This document shows, in pieces, positions 33,941-44,282 of a DNA stretch of 64,000 bases. Within the stretch, counting starts at the first letter, position 1, and each line of letters starts with the position of its first letter. The position numbers and the translations under genes were made by a program. Source of the DNA: Enteractinococcus helveticum (GTDB lineage: Bacteria; Actinomycetota; Actinomycetes; Actinomycetales; Micrococcaceae); the NCBI RefSeq assembly GCF_001657475.1, contig NZ_LXEY01000021.1:186001-250000 (forward strand), in the 5' to 3' direction. The notes under the pieces were generated by a model. That model was not told the origin of the DNA. It saw only the letters and a program-made list of their open reading frames with translations, and did not search any database.

Positions 33941-35317
33941 TTAGCGAATCAGCAGAATGATGGCTGTGATCAGGGCAATGATGCCGATGGCAAAAACAAT
34001 GGCTGACGACAGAACCATCCGGCGTTCTGGCGCTTCGAAAACTTTATCATCGAGAGAATCCAGGCCGTGTGCTTCAGTGGCATCGACCGGTTCACCCGAA
34101 CTTTGCTTGGCTGGGCGCTGTAGCCCTCCGAGCAATTCGGCCGAAGGTACCGGTGCAGGCTTATCGGCCGCATGTTGGTCCACATCAAATGGACCGGTAA
34201 TCATCGGTGGTGATTGGGCACGGCGAGTGCGCCGACGCGTCGCTTTCGGTGTATCCGGTGACGACGGTTCGTCTTGTATTTCAACTGCCGGTTGCTGAGT
34301 TTGAGCTATCGTCTCTTCGACGACCTCATCAGCTTCGGTGCCTTCGTCTTTGAGATCTTCTGGCTCGGGCTCGGGCTCAATAGGCTGGGCATCGGTCGTG
34401 GTAATGACCAGTTCTGCCTGACCAGGGTCCTGCGTGCCATCGTCGCTGGATGCCTCGTCATCGTCTGCAGTGGGCTGCTCGGATTCCTCGATGATCGCAA
34501 TAGCGGCGGTCTCAAGATCCTGCAGCTCTTTCGATTTCTCAGCGAGTTCTTTTTGACGCCGCAACATGGCCGGATCAATGACATTTGGATTGGCTTGACC
34601 CATTTCCAAAATTTCTTGGGTCAACCGTTCGGTCTCGGCCCGCAGCCCTGCACGCCGAATTTCGATGGTGTCCAAACCGGACATGTCGGTAATTTCGACG
34701 GCAGATTCCGTGAAGGAATCCCCCATGGTCACATCGACGTCCTCGTCCGGTGCACTGTCAGGCTCAGCTGTTGTTTGCTGCGGCACGGCAGGCACCGTGA
34801 TCGGAGGAATCGAAATTGGCGTCGTCTGTGGTGCGGTCGCACGACGAGCTGGCTTTGGATCCGATTTTTCTTGTTCGCGCTCTAAGCGAGCGATTTCAGC
34901 ACGACGCTCGGCTGCTCGACGGGCTTCAATTTCACGTTTTTCACGACGCGATACCGGCCGTTCAGCAGCCTTATCTGCGCGAGGCTTGCTGATAATCGGA
35001 ATCATGCCGGTGGAAGTGACTTCAGAATCAACGCGTCGGCGACGGCGGGTGCCCGCGGGAGCATCGACTGCGGCTTCATCGACGTCGGCGGGAGCATCAA
35101 CCGGACGGCCCGATGCACGACGCCCCAGGGAGGCCGTGTCGTCAATATCAGCTTCCTGGTCTTCAACCTGCTCTGTGGGCTCGTCTTGGGCTGAGCTTGC
35201 CACTCGTTGTTCGAGTTCGGTAGCCCAGCGCTGCGCTTCCTCGTCGCGCAGTTTTGCACGTTCTTCACGTTCGCGTTGTAAGCGCAGCTCTCGGCGGGAG
35301 GGATAAGATTTACTCAT
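33941..35317 (-). CDS. charged, membrane-anchored protein of unknown function
   Basis: This 458-residue protein has a very basic and acidic N-terminal half ([20 protein letters not shown] at the start), long disordered stretches rich in Asp, Glu, Pro and Thr, and one membrane helix at the extreme C-terminus ([20 protein letters not shown]) followed by only LLIR. This is the arrangement of a tail-anchored cytoplasmic protein. A short coiled coil lies near residues 225-280 ([20 protein letters not shown]). It overlaps nadD by eight bases and precedes rsfS, so it is in the same operon. No known domain is recognised. Confidence 0.75.
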   Translation of the reverse strand: MSKSYPSRRELRLQREREERAKLRDEEAQRWATELEQRVASSAQDEPTEQVEDQEADIDDTASLGRRASGRPVDAPADVDEAAVDAPAGTRRRRRVDSEVTSTGMIPIISKPRADKAAERPVSRREKREIEARRAAERRAEIARLEREQEKSDPKPARRATAPQTTPISIPPITVPAVPQQTTAEPDSAPDEDVDVTMGDSFTESAVEITDMSGLDTIEIRRAGLRAETERLTQEILEMGQANPNVIDPAMLRRQKELAEKSKELQDLETAAIAIIEESEQPTADDDEASSDDGTQDPGQAELVITTTDAQPIEPEPEPEDLKDEGTEADEVVEETIAQTQQPAVEIQDEPSSPDTPKATRRRTRRAQSPPMITGPFDVDQHAADKPAPVPSAELLGGLQRPAKQSSGEPVDATEAHGLDSLDDKVFEAPERRMVLSSAIVFAIGIIALITAIILLIR

Positions 35318-36002
35318 CGGTTTCCTCCGGTCGATTGTTCAAAGATACGGTCGCCTGACGTTCCACTGTTGGTTGTTGCATGTTGCCATTATGGTCTATA
35401 TAAAGACCATACTTTCCGATGTATTGCACCACCCCGTCGGGGACCAAATACCACACGGGTTTGCCTTCTGCCACACGTTCGCGGCAGTCGGTCGATGAGA
35501 TCGCCATCGCGGGGATTTGCATCAGCGAGACTTCTTCTGACAACCCATAGTCGGTTAATTCATGGCCTGGCCGTGAGACACCAACAAAGTGTGCCTTGCC
35601 CCAGAGCTGTTCGACGTTTTTCCACGTCATGATTTGCCCCATGGCATCGGCCCCGGTGATGAAGAACAGATCCGCATCTGGACGTAATTCCTGGATATCG
35701 TCCAGCGTATCGGCTGTATAGGTCTGACCGGGTCGATCAATATCGACCCGAGACACAGAGAACCGCGGATTTGATGCCGTGGCAATCACGGTCATCAAAT
35801 AGCGGTGTTCTGCTGGGGAGACGTCCCGCTCCGTTTTTTGCCATGGTTGGCCGGTCGGGACGAATACAACTTCGTCCAGATCAAACTCTGCGGCCACTTC
35901 ACTGGCTGCCACCAGGTGCCCGTGGTGAATGGGATCAAAAGTACCACCCATAATGCCCAGTCGGGTTCGGCGGGCAGGGGGCGTTTGCGGAGTTTGCGTC
36001 AC
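35310..36002 (-). CDS. nadD: nicotinate-nucleotide adenylyltransferase
   Basis: This 230-residue enzyme adenylates nicotinate mononucleotide in NAD synthesis. The nucleotidyltransferase motif [12 protein letters not shown] is near the N-terminus and the second motif [10 protein letters not shown], followed by [12 protein letters not shown], near the C-terminus. The frame is open to 36089, but an upstream gene ends at 36013, and the GTG at 36002 gives a normal N-terminal extension of about 17 residues. There is no good ribosome binding site, so the start is uncertain and may depend on coupling to the upstream gene. Confidence 0.9.
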   Translation of the reverse strand: MTQTPQTPPARRTRLGIMGGTFDPIHHGHLVAASEVAAEFDLDEVVFVPTGQPWQKTERDVSPAEHRYLMTVIATASNPRFSVSRVDIDRPGQTYTADTLDDIQELRPDADLFFITGADAMGQIMTWKNVEQLWGKAHFVGVSRPGHELTDYGLSEEVSLMQIPAMAISSTDCRERVAEGKPVWYLVPDGVVQYIGKYGLYIDHNGNMQQPTVERQATVSLNNRPEETDE

Positions 36003-36012
36003 AGTCAGTTGT

Positions 36013-36219
36013 TTAGCGCTTTGCGGTGGTGGAGCCCTGAGTTGGCTGTGCGACGTCGGTAGAAGCCGGAGTGTCTGGGCGCAGTGCAACCGAACGCAGC
36101 GACATGATGGCCAGCAGCAAGAACATCAGCGCGGCAAAGATCGCGATGCCGTAAACCATCGGGTGAACGGCGAGTTCGTTAACGACAGCTTCTTCTGCTG
36201 CTGCGAGGAACAGTTCCAT
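36013..36219 (-). CDS. small single-pass membrane protein
   Basis: This 68-residue protein has one membrane helix ([20 protein letters not shown], residues 22-41) with a short N-terminal part and a polar C-terminal tail. A strong CAGGAG precedes the ATG. It sits between proA and nadD. I recall small membrane proteins at this position in related actinobacteria, but no function is known. Confidence 0.7.
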   Translation of the reverse strand: MELFLAAAEEAVVNELAVHPMVYGIAIFAALMFLLLAIMSLRSVALRPDTPASTDVAQPTQGSTTAKR

Positions 36220-36302
36220 GGATTAGTACTCCTGTATGTGTCAATGTTGCTAGTAGATGAGCTTACCGAATTTTTGTGGCCGAATGGTCACGGTGTCGCC
36301 GG

Positions 36303-37571
36303 TTAATGCCGGATTTGACCGTCGCCACGCAGAATCCATTTGGTTGAGGTCAATTCTTCTAACCCCATCGGTCCGCGAGCGTGCAATTTTTGGGTTGAAA
36401 TGCCGATTTCAGCACCCAAACCAAACTGGCCTCCGTCGGTAAATCGGGATGAGGCGTTGATCATGACCACGGCTGCATCGACTTCAGCAGTATAGCGATC
36501 GGCATTGGATACGTTTTCGGTCACAATGACTTCGGTGTGGCCGGTCGTATAGGTTTCAACGTGTTCGAGTGCCTCGTCAATGTCGTTGACGATCTTCACG
36601 GACATCACCATGTCCAGCCACTCGGTGGACCAGTCTTCTTCCGTCGCCGCAACCGCGTCGGCAACCCAGGTCGCAGCCGTGGGATCCACGTGCAGCACGA
36701 CTCCTGCTTCTTGCAGAGCGGTGAGCACTTTGACGCCGGTGTCCTGAGCGTCCTTGTGGATCAGCACGGTTTCGGCAGCGTTACAGACCGACGGACGGTG
36801 GGTTTTGGAGTTGAACACAATGTCCACGGCTTTTTTCGGATCCGCGGATGCATCAACAAAAACGTGGCCAACGCCAGCTCCGGTTTCAATGACCGGTACG
36901 GCCGCGTTTTCTACCACCGCACGAATCAGGCCCGGGCCACCACGTGGAATCAAGACATCGACTCCCCCGCGATAGGTCATCAGTGCATTGGCGCCTTCAC
37001 GACCAAGCTCATCGATACCCTGGATCAGATCAGCAGGTAATCCTTGGTCTTGCAGTGCCCCACGCAAGATGGAAATAGTGACGCCGTTGGTAGTTTCAGC
37101 AGCCGAACCACCACGAAGAATTACCGCGTTACCTGATTTAATGCCGATACCGGCGATATCCACGGTCACGTTGGGACGGGCCTCATAGATCGCGCCAACC
37201 ACGCCCAGCGGCACACGCACCTGCTGCAAACGGATGCCGTTGGGCAGGTTATTGCCACGTACCATATTGCCAATCGGATCCGGCAGGGCAGCCAGCTCGC
37301 CAAGGGCAGAGACCAGCCCGTCAATGCGGTCATCAGTCAGCGCCAGACGGTCAAGCAATGCGGCGGCAATATTATCGGCCTTGCCACGTTCCAGATCGGT
37401 GGCGTTGGCTGCCAAAATTTTGTCACGGTTGGTGTCAATGGCAGCGGCCATGGCGTGCAAGGCAGCGTCTTTCTCGGCGCGCGAAGCACCGGCCAACGCT
37501 TTTTGTGCTTTGCGACCCGCCTGGGTGATCGCTGCGATCTGTTGGGTCACGGAATCTAGTTGAGCGGTCAT
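36303..37571 (-). CDS. proA: glutamate-5-semialdehyde dehydrogenase
   Basis: This 422-residue enzyme reduces gamma-glutamyl phosphate to glutamate-5-semialdehyde, the second step of proline synthesis. The sequence shows VRVPLGVVGAIYEARPNVTV, the NADP-binding region GGSAAETTNGVT, and the catalytic cysteine block KTHRPSVCNAAETVL. The C-terminus ends in GPMGLEELTSTKWILRGDGQ, as in the family. It follows proB after a 21-bp gap on the same strand. Confidence 0.95.
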   Translation of the reverse strand: MTAQLDSVTQQIAAITQAGRKAQKALAGASRAEKDAALHAMAAAIDTNRDKILAANATDLERGKADNIAAALLDRLALTDDRIDGLVSALGELAALPDPIGNMVRGNNLPNGIRLQQVRVPLGVVGAIYEARPNVTVDIAGIGIKSGNAVILRGGSAAETTNGVTISILRGALQDQGLPADLIQGIDELGREGANALMTYRGGVDVLIPRGGPGLIRAVVENAAVPVIETGAGVGHVFVDASADPKKAVDIVFNSKTHRPSVCNAAETVLIHKDAQDTGVKVLTALQEAGVVLHVDPTAATWVADAVAATEEDWSTEWLDMVMSVKIVNDIDEALEHVETYTTGHTEVIVTENVSNADRYTAEVDAAVVMINASSRFTDGGQFGLGAEIGISTQKLHARGPMGLEELTSTKWILRGDGQIRH

Positions 37572-37592
37572 AGTTTGATTCTAGCCGGTGTG

Positions 37593-38759
37593 TTAACTGG
37601 TCAGTGTTGTCTGCTTCACGATGACCGTATCATCGGTGTGGATAACCACCCGGTCATACTCCGGGCCGAGTTCATCGCGCAATTGTCGAGTCGATTTACC
37701 GACCATGGCGGGCAGTTCGGTCACTGAGTAGTTGGTCAGTCCGCGGGCGATCACGGTGCCTTGACTGTTGGTGATTTCTACGACGTCGCCGGCTTCAAAG
37801 GTGCCAGAAACACCAATCAGGCCTGCGGGCAGCAAGGAACGACGACGCACGGTGATAGCTTCGACTGCGCCGTCATCGATCATGATGCTGCCGCGCGAGA
37901 TGGCCATGTGTTCCAGCCACGCATTGCGTGCGGATTTCCGTTCCCCTCGGGAGGCGAACCAGGTGCCAATATCTTCGCCATCGATGGCGGCCTGAGCGTT
38001 TTCGGCCGAGGTCAAAAACGTTGGGATGCCAGCATCCGTGGCGATCGAGGCGGCCTGGAGTTTGGTGACCATGCCGCCGGTGCCGATTGACGAGCCGGAA
38101 TCGCCCACTGAAATGTGGGCCAGGTTGGCTTCTGCCGAGACATTGGCAATTCGGCGGGCGCCAGGCTGGGTTGGTGGCCCGTCATAGAGGGCGTCCACAT
38201 CCGAGAGCATGAATAACACATCGGCTTTGATGACGGCGGCCACCAGCGATGCCAGCCGGTCGTTATCGCCAAACCGGATTTCGTGGGTGGCCACGGCGTC
38301 ATTTTCGTTGACGACGGGCAGCACTCCGAGGTTCAAGAGGCGGTTGAGTGATCGAAAAGCGTTGTTGTACTGGGTGCGACGCATGAGGTCTTCTGCGGTC
38401 AGCAGCACCTGGGCGACACTGATCGAGTGTTTCCAGAACGATTCGGTGTACTGGGCCATCAGGCGACTTTGTCCCACGGCGGCAGCAGCCTGCTGGGTGG
38501 CCAGGTCTTTGGGGCGTTTGTCGAGTCCCAGTGGTCGAAAACCAGCGGCGATGGCACCTGAGGAGACCAACACCACCTGTGCGCCGTCGTGATACAGCTG
38601 TCCGACCACGCGAGTTAGCGCGTCGATCGCCGGGACTGAAACACCGCCTTGACCGTCTGTGAGCGATGAGGACCCAATTTTGACGACGATGCGTCGGGCA
38701 TCGCGCAATTTGGTGCGATCAGTAACCGGATTGGGGGTAGACAGGTTTGGGGTGGACAC
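37593..38759 (-). CDS. proB: glutamate 5-kinase with PUA domain
   Basis: This 388-residue enzyme phosphorylates glutamate, the first and feedback-controlled step of proline synthesis. The amino acid kinase domain (residues 20-270) has RRIVVKIGSSSLTDG, LVSSGAIAAGFRPLG and VVNENDAVATHEIRFGDNDR. A PUA domain follows (about 285-380), as in the E. coli enzyme. The start is a GTG at 38759, with only a weak ribosome binding site; an internal GTG 11 codons later is an alternative. It lies 21 bp downstream of obgE, and proA follows. Confidence 0.95.
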   Translation of the reverse strand: MSTPNLSTPNPVTDRTKLRDARRIVVKIGSSSLTDGQGGVSVPAIDALTRVVGQLYHDGAQVVLVSSGAIAAGFRPLGLDKRPKDLATQQAAAAVGQSRLMAQYTESFWKHSISVAQVLLTAEDLMRRTQYNNAFRSLNRLLNLGVLPVVNENDAVATHEIRFGDNDRLASLVAAVIKADVLFMLSDVDALYDGPPTQPGARRIANVSAEANLAHISVGDSGSSIGTGGMVTKLQAASIATDAGIPTFLTSAENAQAAIDGEDIGTWFASRGERKSARNAWLEHMAISRGSIMIDDGAVEAITVRRRSLLPAGLIGVSGTFEAGDVVEITNSQGTVIARGLTNYSVTELPAMVGKSTRQLRDELGPEYDRVVIHTDDTVIVKQTTLTS

Positions 38760-38780
38760 AAGGTGCTTTCTTGAGGTGGT

Positions 38781-40343
38781 CTATTCGTTGTCGGAGTCGT
38801 AGTCGGTCCACAACCCGGAACGGCGTTCTTGTTCCATTTCGGCTCGTGTTGCAGCCCGAGCGGCTTTCCGGTCGGCGTAGTCTTGGCGTTTTTCTTCGCG
38901 GGTCGGTCGCTGGCGACCTTCCAACCGCGGGTCGGCGCCGCGTGGGCCGGTGAGGTGTTCGGCACCGGTGGTCATGGTGGGTTCCCAGTCAAAGACCACA
39001 CCGGACTCATCATCGCCGATTACTACGGCATCACCGGGGCGGGCACCAGCTTCAAATAGGGCCTTTTCGATACCAAGACGTTCGAGCCGATCTGCCAGGT
39101 ACCCAACGGCTTCGTCGTTATCGAAGTTGGTTTGGGCGACCCAGCGTTCGGGTTTGTCACCGCGAATCCGAAACAGCGGTTTTAGGCTGCGTTCTTCTTC
39201 GGTGAGGCTGAATTCTTTTGGACGGCCGCGGCGTCGGCGGGCCGGTTCAATCGTAATGGTCTGTGGTAGATCCTCTTGAGCTGCGACTGCCTCGGCGAGC
39301 TGTTCACGCGCTTCGGTAACCAGTTGCGCCATCGCGTATTTCAGTTCGTCCAAACCTTTACGGCTGACCGCTGAGATTTCAAAGACGCGCAGGCCGCGTG
39401 ATTCCAGTTCGGCACGGGTCATATCGGCCATGGCTTGACCATCGGGTAGGTCCGTCTTGTTGATGGCCACCAGTTGCGGGCGTTCATTGAGGGCAATGAG
39501 TTGTTCGCCGGCTTCGGTCAGGATGGGTTCTACCGCATAGGCGGAGAGTTCTTTTTCTAACGCGTCGTAGTCGGAGATCGGGTCGCGATCCGATTCGAGT
39601 GTTCCGGCATCCAGTACATGGACCAGCGCGTGGGTGCGTTCTACGTGGCGCAAGAACTCCAGCCCGAGCCCTTTGCCTTCCGAGGCACCAGGAATCAGGC
39701 CGGGCACATCAGCCACGGTGAAGCGGATACCACCGGCATCCACGACCCCAAGGTTCGGCACCAGGGTTGTGAAGGGATAGTCAGCGATCTTTGGTCGTGC
39801 AGCCGAGATGGCGGCAATCAGCGATGACTTTCCGGCCGAGGGGAAGCCCACCAGAGCAATGTCTGCCACGGTTTTGAGTTCCAGGACGAAGCTGCGTTCT
39901 TCGCCGGGAATGCCCAGCAGAGCAAAGCCGGGAGCTTTGCGTTTGGGTGAGGCCAGTGCGGCGTTGCCTGCTCCCCCGGTCCCACCTTCGGCGATAATGA
40001 CTTCTTCGCCTGCAGTGACCATGTCGTGCAAGATGTTGCCGTCGGTGTCTTTGATGACGGTACCTACGGGGACCGGCATGTAGAGGTTTTCACCGTTTTT
40101 GCCGTGTTGCAGATCGCCACGCCCGGGTTCACCATTGGTGGCTTTGCGGTGTGGTTGGTGGTGATAGTCCAACAGTGTAGTGACGTCGGGGTCGGCAACC
40201 AGAATGATGTTGCCACCGTGGCCACCGTTGCCACCGTCGGGTCCACCGAGGGGTTTGAACTTTTCGCGGCGCACGGAGGTTTCACCGTGTCCACCGTTTC
40301 CTGCGGTGGCGTGCACGGTCACACGATCAATGAATTGTGACAA
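38781..40343 (-). CDS. obgE: GTPase ObgE/CgtA
   Basis: This 520-residue essential GTPase acts in assembly of the large ribosomal subunit and in stress signalling. The Obg fold comes first, with glycine-rich [20 protein letters not shown] and [13 protein letters not shown]. The G domain has G1 GFPSAGKSS near residue 168, G3 DVPGL and G4 NKTD. The C-terminal Obg domain is present, followed by a basic tail. The TTG at 40343 is chosen because CGGAGG lies just before it. The gene is separated from rpmA by a terminator hairpin. Confidence 0.94.
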   Translation of the reverse strand: MSQFIDRVTVHATAGNGGHGETSVRREKFKPLGGPDGGNGGHGGNIILVADPDVTTLLDYHHQPHRKATNGEPGRGDLQHGKNGENLYMPVPVGTVIKDTDGNILHDMVTAGEEVIIAEGGTGGAGNAALASPKRKAPGFALLGIPGEERSFVLELKTVADIALVGFPSAGKSSLIAAISAARPKIADYPFTTLVPNLGVVDAGGIRFTVADVPGLIPGASEGKGLGLEFLRHVERTHALVHVLDAGTLESDRDPISDYDALEKELSAYAVEPILTEAGEQLIALNERPQLVAINKTDLPDGQAMADMTRAELESRGLRVFEISAVSRKGLDELKYAMAQLVTEAREQLAEAVAAQEDLPQTITIEPARRRRGRPKEFSLTEEERSLKPLFRIRGDKPERWVAQTNFDNDEAVGYLADRLERLGIEKALFEAGARPGDAVVIGDDESGVVFDWEPTMTTGAEHLTGPRGADPRLEGRQRPTREEKRQDYADRKAARAATRAEMEQERRSGLWTDYDSDNE

Positions 40344-40380
40344 TTGGGTTCCTCCGGGCAATGCTGTGGTGAAAACTCAA

Positions 40381-40413
40381 AGCGGGGGCGGACCAGGGAC
40401 GGTCCGCCCCCGC
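40381..40413 (-). terminator. rpmA-obgE intergenic terminator
   Basis: AGCGGGGGCGGACC and GGTCCGCCCCCGCT enclose a 5-nt loop, a 14-bp GC-rich stem. On the minus strand it runs into TTGAGTTTTC. It should end most transcription of rplU-rpmA, with obgE expressed by readthrough or from its own promoter. Confidence 0.8.
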
Positions 40414-40439
40414 TGGAGCGTTATAAAGCGGTTTTCGTC

Positions 40440-40697
40440 TTAGGCTTCAGCCGGGACGATGTTCACAACTTTGCGACCGCGGCGGCTACCGAATTCAACG
40501 GCACCACCTTCGAGTGCGAACAGGGTGTAGTCTTTGCCGACACCGACGTTACGGCCTGGGTGGTATTTGGTACCGCGCTGGCGAACGAGAATTTCGCCTG
40601 CGTTGACGACCTGGCCACCGAAACGTTTGATCCCAAGATACTGTGGGTTTGAGTCACGACCGTTACGTGTGGAACTAGCACCTTTTTTTGTTGCCAT
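40440..40697 (-). CDS. rpmA: 50S ribosomal protein L27
   Basis: This 85-residue protein begins [20 protein letters not shown], the standard N-terminus of bL27, which reaches the peptidyl transferase centre. The middle [20 protein letters not shown] and the C-terminal [14 protein letters not shown] also fit. There is no N-terminal extension of the kind cleaved in Firmicutes. It is the partner of rplU in a two-gene unit. Confidence 0.97.
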   Translation of the reverse strand: MATKKGASSTRNGRDSNPQYLGIKRFGGQVVNAGEILVRQRGTKYHPGRNVGVGKDYTLFALEGGAVEFGSRRGRKVVNIVPAEA

Positions 40698-40733
40698 GAG
40701 TTAAATCCTTTACGAGTTGATCCGAAAACTAGT

Positions 40734-41042
40734 TTACTTGATTTCGGTAATCTTCACGCGGGTCAGGTCCTGGCGGTGACCCTGGCGTTTCTTGTAACCG
40801 GTCTTGTTCTTGTATTTCTGGATAACAATTTTCTTCCCGCGGGTGTGCTCAAGCACCTCGGCGGTTACTGTGACCTTATCCAGATCTTTTTTATCTGAGG
40901 TGATCTTGTCACCATCGACCAGCATGAGGGCTGGCAGTTCAATTGAGCTGCCGACTTCTGCTGCTTGGCGGTCAAGGACCACCAGGTCTCCTTCAGAGAC
41001 TTTTTCCTGGCGTCCGCCAGCGCGTACAATCGCGTATGCCAT
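40734..41042 (-). CDS. rplU: 50S ribosomal protein L21
   Basis: This 102-residue protein is bL21 of the large subunit. The N-terminus [19 protein letters not shown] and the C-terminal [20 protein letters not shown] are diagnostic; they form the 23S rRNA binding surface. It is followed by rpmA after 36 bp. Its own promoter is visible just after the rne stop codon, leaving a leader of roughly 120 nt with no recognised element. Confidence 0.97.
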   Translation of the reverse strand: MAYAIVRAGGRQEKVSEGDLVVLDRQAAEVGSSIELPALMLVDGDKITSDKKDLDKVTVTAEVLEHTRGKKIVIQKYKNKTGYKKRQGHRQDLTRVKITEIK

Positions 41043-41170
41043 TTGGACTCACTTCTCTCGACGTTAATCAAAAAATGTATTCAGCTGTTTAAACACCTGA
41101 GGGTCTTGGCTCACGAGACAAGTTGCCGATATGGGACACCAACTGCCAGGTTTCACAGCACCAAACAGGT

Positions 41171-41199
41171 AGTCTATCGTTTTTCGCCTCATGAGCCAA
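41171..41199 (-). promoter_or_regulatory. rplU-rpmA promoter
   Basis: On the minus strand TTGGCT (41194-41199) and TAGACT (41171-41176) are separated by exactly 17 bp. It begins 8 bp after the end of the RNase E/G gene and about 130 bp before the rplU start codon. This is the best sigma-70-type promoter in the window. Confidence 0.65.
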
Positions 41200-41207
41200 A
41201 TTGATCA

Positions 41208-43931
41208 TCAGCCTGTCGTGCCTGGCGAGGAGATATCCTCCGCCGAGACCCCAACCCCCAGGATTGCTGATGATTTCACAGGTTTCTCAGCCTTCTTGGG
41301 CTGATCCTCCACACTGGCCGCAAAGGTTTTACCCTGCGGTTCAGGCGCATCGGTGGCCTGCTGAATCTTGGTGGCGCCGGTGGCCGATGAGGCGGCCCGA
41401 CGACGCTTCTTGGCAGCCGGTTGGCTCTGAGTCACCTCTTGACGAGGCTGACCCGGCTGCTGTGGCGCCTGCTGTTGCTGCGTCTTGGGTTCGTCTGCCT
41501 GCTCAGCGGCCGAGGAAGACTGCTTGGCGCTTTGACCGCCAGTTTGGCCTGCCGAACCCTGCGGAGCTACCGCACGACGACGCTTGCGTGATGAGCGCGA
41601 ACTGCGCTGACCTTCATCCGAACCAGTTGAGTGATCAGAGTTGTCTGACTGTGGCTGCTGTTTGGCAGGTTTTTCCTGGTCATGATGTTCATCACGCTGC
41701 GTGTCTCGTGAGGTATCATCGGCGCGACGGTTCGAGCGGCCACGGTCACTTCTGCGACGACGGCGCGATGATCCTTGCGAGGATTCTTGGGCGTCATCAG
41801 TTTGCTGCTTGGTCTCAGCAGCATCCGGCTTGGCGTCCCCATTGTCCTTATTTGTGGTGGCTGCAGCGATCGAGGCCATAGCGTTGCGAGTCTGCTCGGC
41901 CTTTTCATGGTGGCCATCATCCTGCTGCTGCGGCTGTTGTTGCTGCTCGTCGCCCTGCTGATCTTTCGTCTGACGACGACGGCTACGACGCGTGCCCGCT
42001 TCTCCCCCACGACGACGCTGTGATGACGACGTCTCATAGGGTTTACCGCGTTCAACTGGCTCATCGTGGACGATGATGCCGCGACCCACGCAGTGCTCAC
42101 AGGTGTGTGAGAATACTTCGACTAATCCGGTGCCCATGCGTTTCCGGGTCATTTGGACCAAGCCCAGTGAGGTCACTTCGGCAACCTGGTGGCGCGAGCG
42201 GTCGCGGCCTAGGCATTCGACCAGACGACGCACCACGAGGTCACGGTTGGATTCCAAGACCATGTCGATGAAGTCGACCACGATGATGCCACCGATGTCG
42301 CGCAAGCGTAGCTGGCGGACAATTTCTTCGGCTGCTTCCAAGTTGTTCTTGGTCACGGTTTCTTCCAGGTTGCCCCCGGAGCCTGTGAATTTACCGGTGT
42401 TGACATCCACCACGGTCATGGCTTCAGTACGGTCAAAGACTAACGACCCACCTGATGGTAGGTTGACCTTGCGATCAAGGGCCTTGTGCAATTGTTCATC
42501 GATGCGGTAGTGCCCAAAGAGGTCCGCACCATTGAATGCTTTCGGGTCCCACTGTTCCAGTCGATCCACCAGATCTGGGGCCACGTAGGTGACATAGGCC
42601 TGGATCTTGTCCCATACCTCTTCGCCTTCGACTAGCATTTTGGTGAAGTCTTCATTGAACACATCGCGTACCACTTTGATGGTTAGATCCGGTTCGGAGT
42701 GCAAGAGTTCTGGTGCTAAGACTTTATTCGACTTGGACTGTGCTTCGATTTCTTCCCACTGCTTGCGCAAGCGGTTGATGTCGTTGAGCAGTTCGTCTTC
42801 GGAAATGCCCTCGGCGGCGGTACGAACAATCACGCCGGTCTTATTCGGCAGATTTTCCTTCAGGATCGCCTTGAGACGATTGCGTTCGGTATCGGGCAGT
42901 TTGCGGGAGATACCGGTCATCGAACCGCCTGGCACATACACCAGGTAGCGGCCGGGCAGCGAGATCTGTGCGGTCAGGCGGGCACCTTTGTGGCCGACCG
43001 GGTCTTTGGTCACCTGCACCAGAACCGAGTCACCAGATTTCAAGGCGTTTTCAATTTTTTTGGCCTTGCCATCCAGTTGGGCGGTATCCCAGTTGACTTC
43101 ACCGGCGTACAGTACCGCGTTGCGGCCACGGCCGATGTCTACGAATGCGGCTTCCATGGATGGCAGCACGTTTTGTACCTTGCCCAGGTACACATTGCCG
43201 ATCAACGAATCCTGCTGGGTGTTCGAGACAAAGTGTTCGGCAAACACTCCGTCTTCTAAAACGGCAATCTGAATGCGGGTGTCATGTTGGCGAACCAGCA
43301 TCTTGCGTTCCACGGATTCCCGGCGGGCCAGGAATTCGGCCTCAGATACCACGGTGTTGCGTTGGCGACCGCGACGTGTTGAACGACGACGTTGACGCTT
43401 GGCTTCTAGGCGGGTCGAACCGCGCAGCGAGGTAACTTCATCTGGGCCAGAAGTTGAGGCTTGGCGTGGGGCACGCACCCGGGTAATGGTATCTTCCGGA
43501 TCGCCTTCACCACCGCCGTCCATTTCTAAATCGACATTGCCACGGCGACGTCGACGACGTCGGTGGGACACCGGCTGATCTTCGTCCATGGGCCGGTGGC
43601 GTTCCGCATCGCGTTGACCGCGCGCCGAACGTTTATTGTCGTCACCAGAGTCGTCATCGGTCTGGCGATCCTGCTGGTCGGCGTCGTGTCGATCGTCTCG
43701 TTGTTTGCGATTGTTGCGCTGCTGGCGCTTGGTGTTATCGCGTTGACGGTCATCACGGGACCGGTCCTCTTGGGCTTCTTGGCGTTCGGGTTTCTTGCGA
43801 CGAACGGGAACATGCGAGTAGTCAGGGGCTTGAAAGAGTAGCCCCGTGGGATCATCGGGCAATGGTGTGCCCGCGACAGGTGAAGACTGCGTATATTGAG
43901 TTTGTTCTTGAGTTTTATTGGCAGCTGGCAT
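41208..43931 (-). CDS. rne: ribonuclease E/G
   Basis: This 907-residue protein is an RNase E/G endoribonuclease for mRNA decay and rRNA processing. The catalytic core lies centrally (residues 235-640): an S1 domain with IGNVYLGKVQNVLPSMEAAF, the RNase core with GGIIVVDFIDM (catalytic Asp pair region) and the zinc-link HTCEHCVGRGI. It is flanked by long disordered arms very rich in Arg, Asp, Gln and Ser on both sides, as in other actinobacterial enzymes. The ATG at 43931 is chosen because GGGAGGCGC precedes it; 11 more in-frame codons exist upstream. rplU-rpmA follow with their own promoter. Confidence 0.93.
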   Translation of the reverse strand: MPAANKTQEQTQYTQSSPVAGTPLPDDPTGLLFQAPDYSHVPVRRKKPERQEAQEDRSRDDRQRDNTKRQQRNNRKQRDDRHDADQQDRQTDDDSGDDNKRSARGQRDAERHRPMDEDQPVSHRRRRRRRGNVDLEMDGGGEGDPEDTITRVRAPRQASTSGPDEVTSLRGSTRLEAKRQRRRSTRRGRQRNTVVSEAEFLARRESVERKMLVRQHDTRIQIAVLEDGVFAEHFVSNTQQDSLIGNVYLGKVQNVLPSMEAAFVDIGRGRNAVLYAGEVNWDTAQLDGKAKKIENALKSGDSVLVQVTKDPVGHKGARLTAQISLPGRYLVYVPGGSMTGISRKLPDTERNRLKAILKENLPNKTGVIVRTAAEGISEDELLNDINRLRKQWEEIEAQSKSNKVLAPELLHSEPDLTIKVVRDVFNEDFTKMLVEGEEVWDKIQAYVTYVAPDLVDRLEQWDPKAFNGADLFGHYRIDEQLHKALDRKVNLPSGGSLVFDRTEAMTVVDVNTGKFTGSGGNLEETVTKNNLEAAEEIVRQLRLRDIGGIIVVDFIDMVLESNRDLVVRRLVECLGRDRSRHQVAEVTSLGLVQMTRKRMGTGLVEVFSHTCEHCVGRGIIVHDEPVERGKPYETSSSQRRRGGEAGTRRSRRRQTKDQQGDEQQQQPQQQDDGHHEKAEQTRNAMASIAAATTNKDNGDAKPDAAETKQQTDDAQESSQGSSRRRRRSDRGRSNRRADDTSRDTQRDEHHDQEKPAKQQPQSDNSDHSTGSDEGQRSSRSSRKRRRAVAPQGSAGQTGGQSAKQSSSAAEQADEPKTQQQQAPQQPGQPRQEVTQSQPAAKKRRRAASSATGATKIQQATDAPEPQGKTFAASVEDQPKKAEKPVKSSAILGVGVSAEDISSPGTTG

Positions 43932-44269
43932 GCTGCGCCTCCCGGACCTAGCCGCGATCCGCACTCATCACGGGTAGGCCAAATCCGATTGCGCGTACGC
44001 CATAGCGGCGGATACGCACTACGAAAAAGCCTAAAATGAACCGGTCATTACCGGAGCCAGCAGAAGCATACAAGACGATTCAAAAACTTCAGGAGCTTAC
44101 GTCGAGGGATTCAACATATTTATTGTCACAATGGAATCAACCTTCGCAGCCGTAAGCCATAAAGCTTCCGCAGGACCCATCGAGTGTGCGTGCACGATGT
44201 GGTCTCCACCATTGTGACATACTTTTGGCCAAAACCCGTTATTCTGTGCTCGCACTCAGCTGACGGCCC
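43932..44269. other. divergent gap between rne and the VKOR gene
   Basis: No gene is supported. Two 11-bp sequences, TGTCACAATGG (44124-44134) and CCATTGTGACA (44209-44219), are exact complements 74 bp apart, possibly two sites for one regulator. The rne promoter must lie here but no clear pair was found. Confidence 0.45.
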
Positions 44270-44275
44270 TATACT
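44270..44275 (+). promoter_or_regulatory. -10 element for a leaderless VKOR transcript
   Basis: TATACT ends seven bases before the GTG start codon at 44283. Transcription starting 6-8 bases after a -10 element would begin at or next to the GTG, giving a leaderless mRNA, which is common in actinobacteria. The -35 region is weak. Confidence 0.5.
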
Positions 44276-44282
44276 TGGCCGC

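Noticed and set aside
33960..35306. Large plus-strand frames opposite the charged membrane protein
   Set aside because: They mirror the Ser/Arg-rich complement of acidic repeats; the minus-strand gene has the membrane helix and operon overlaps.
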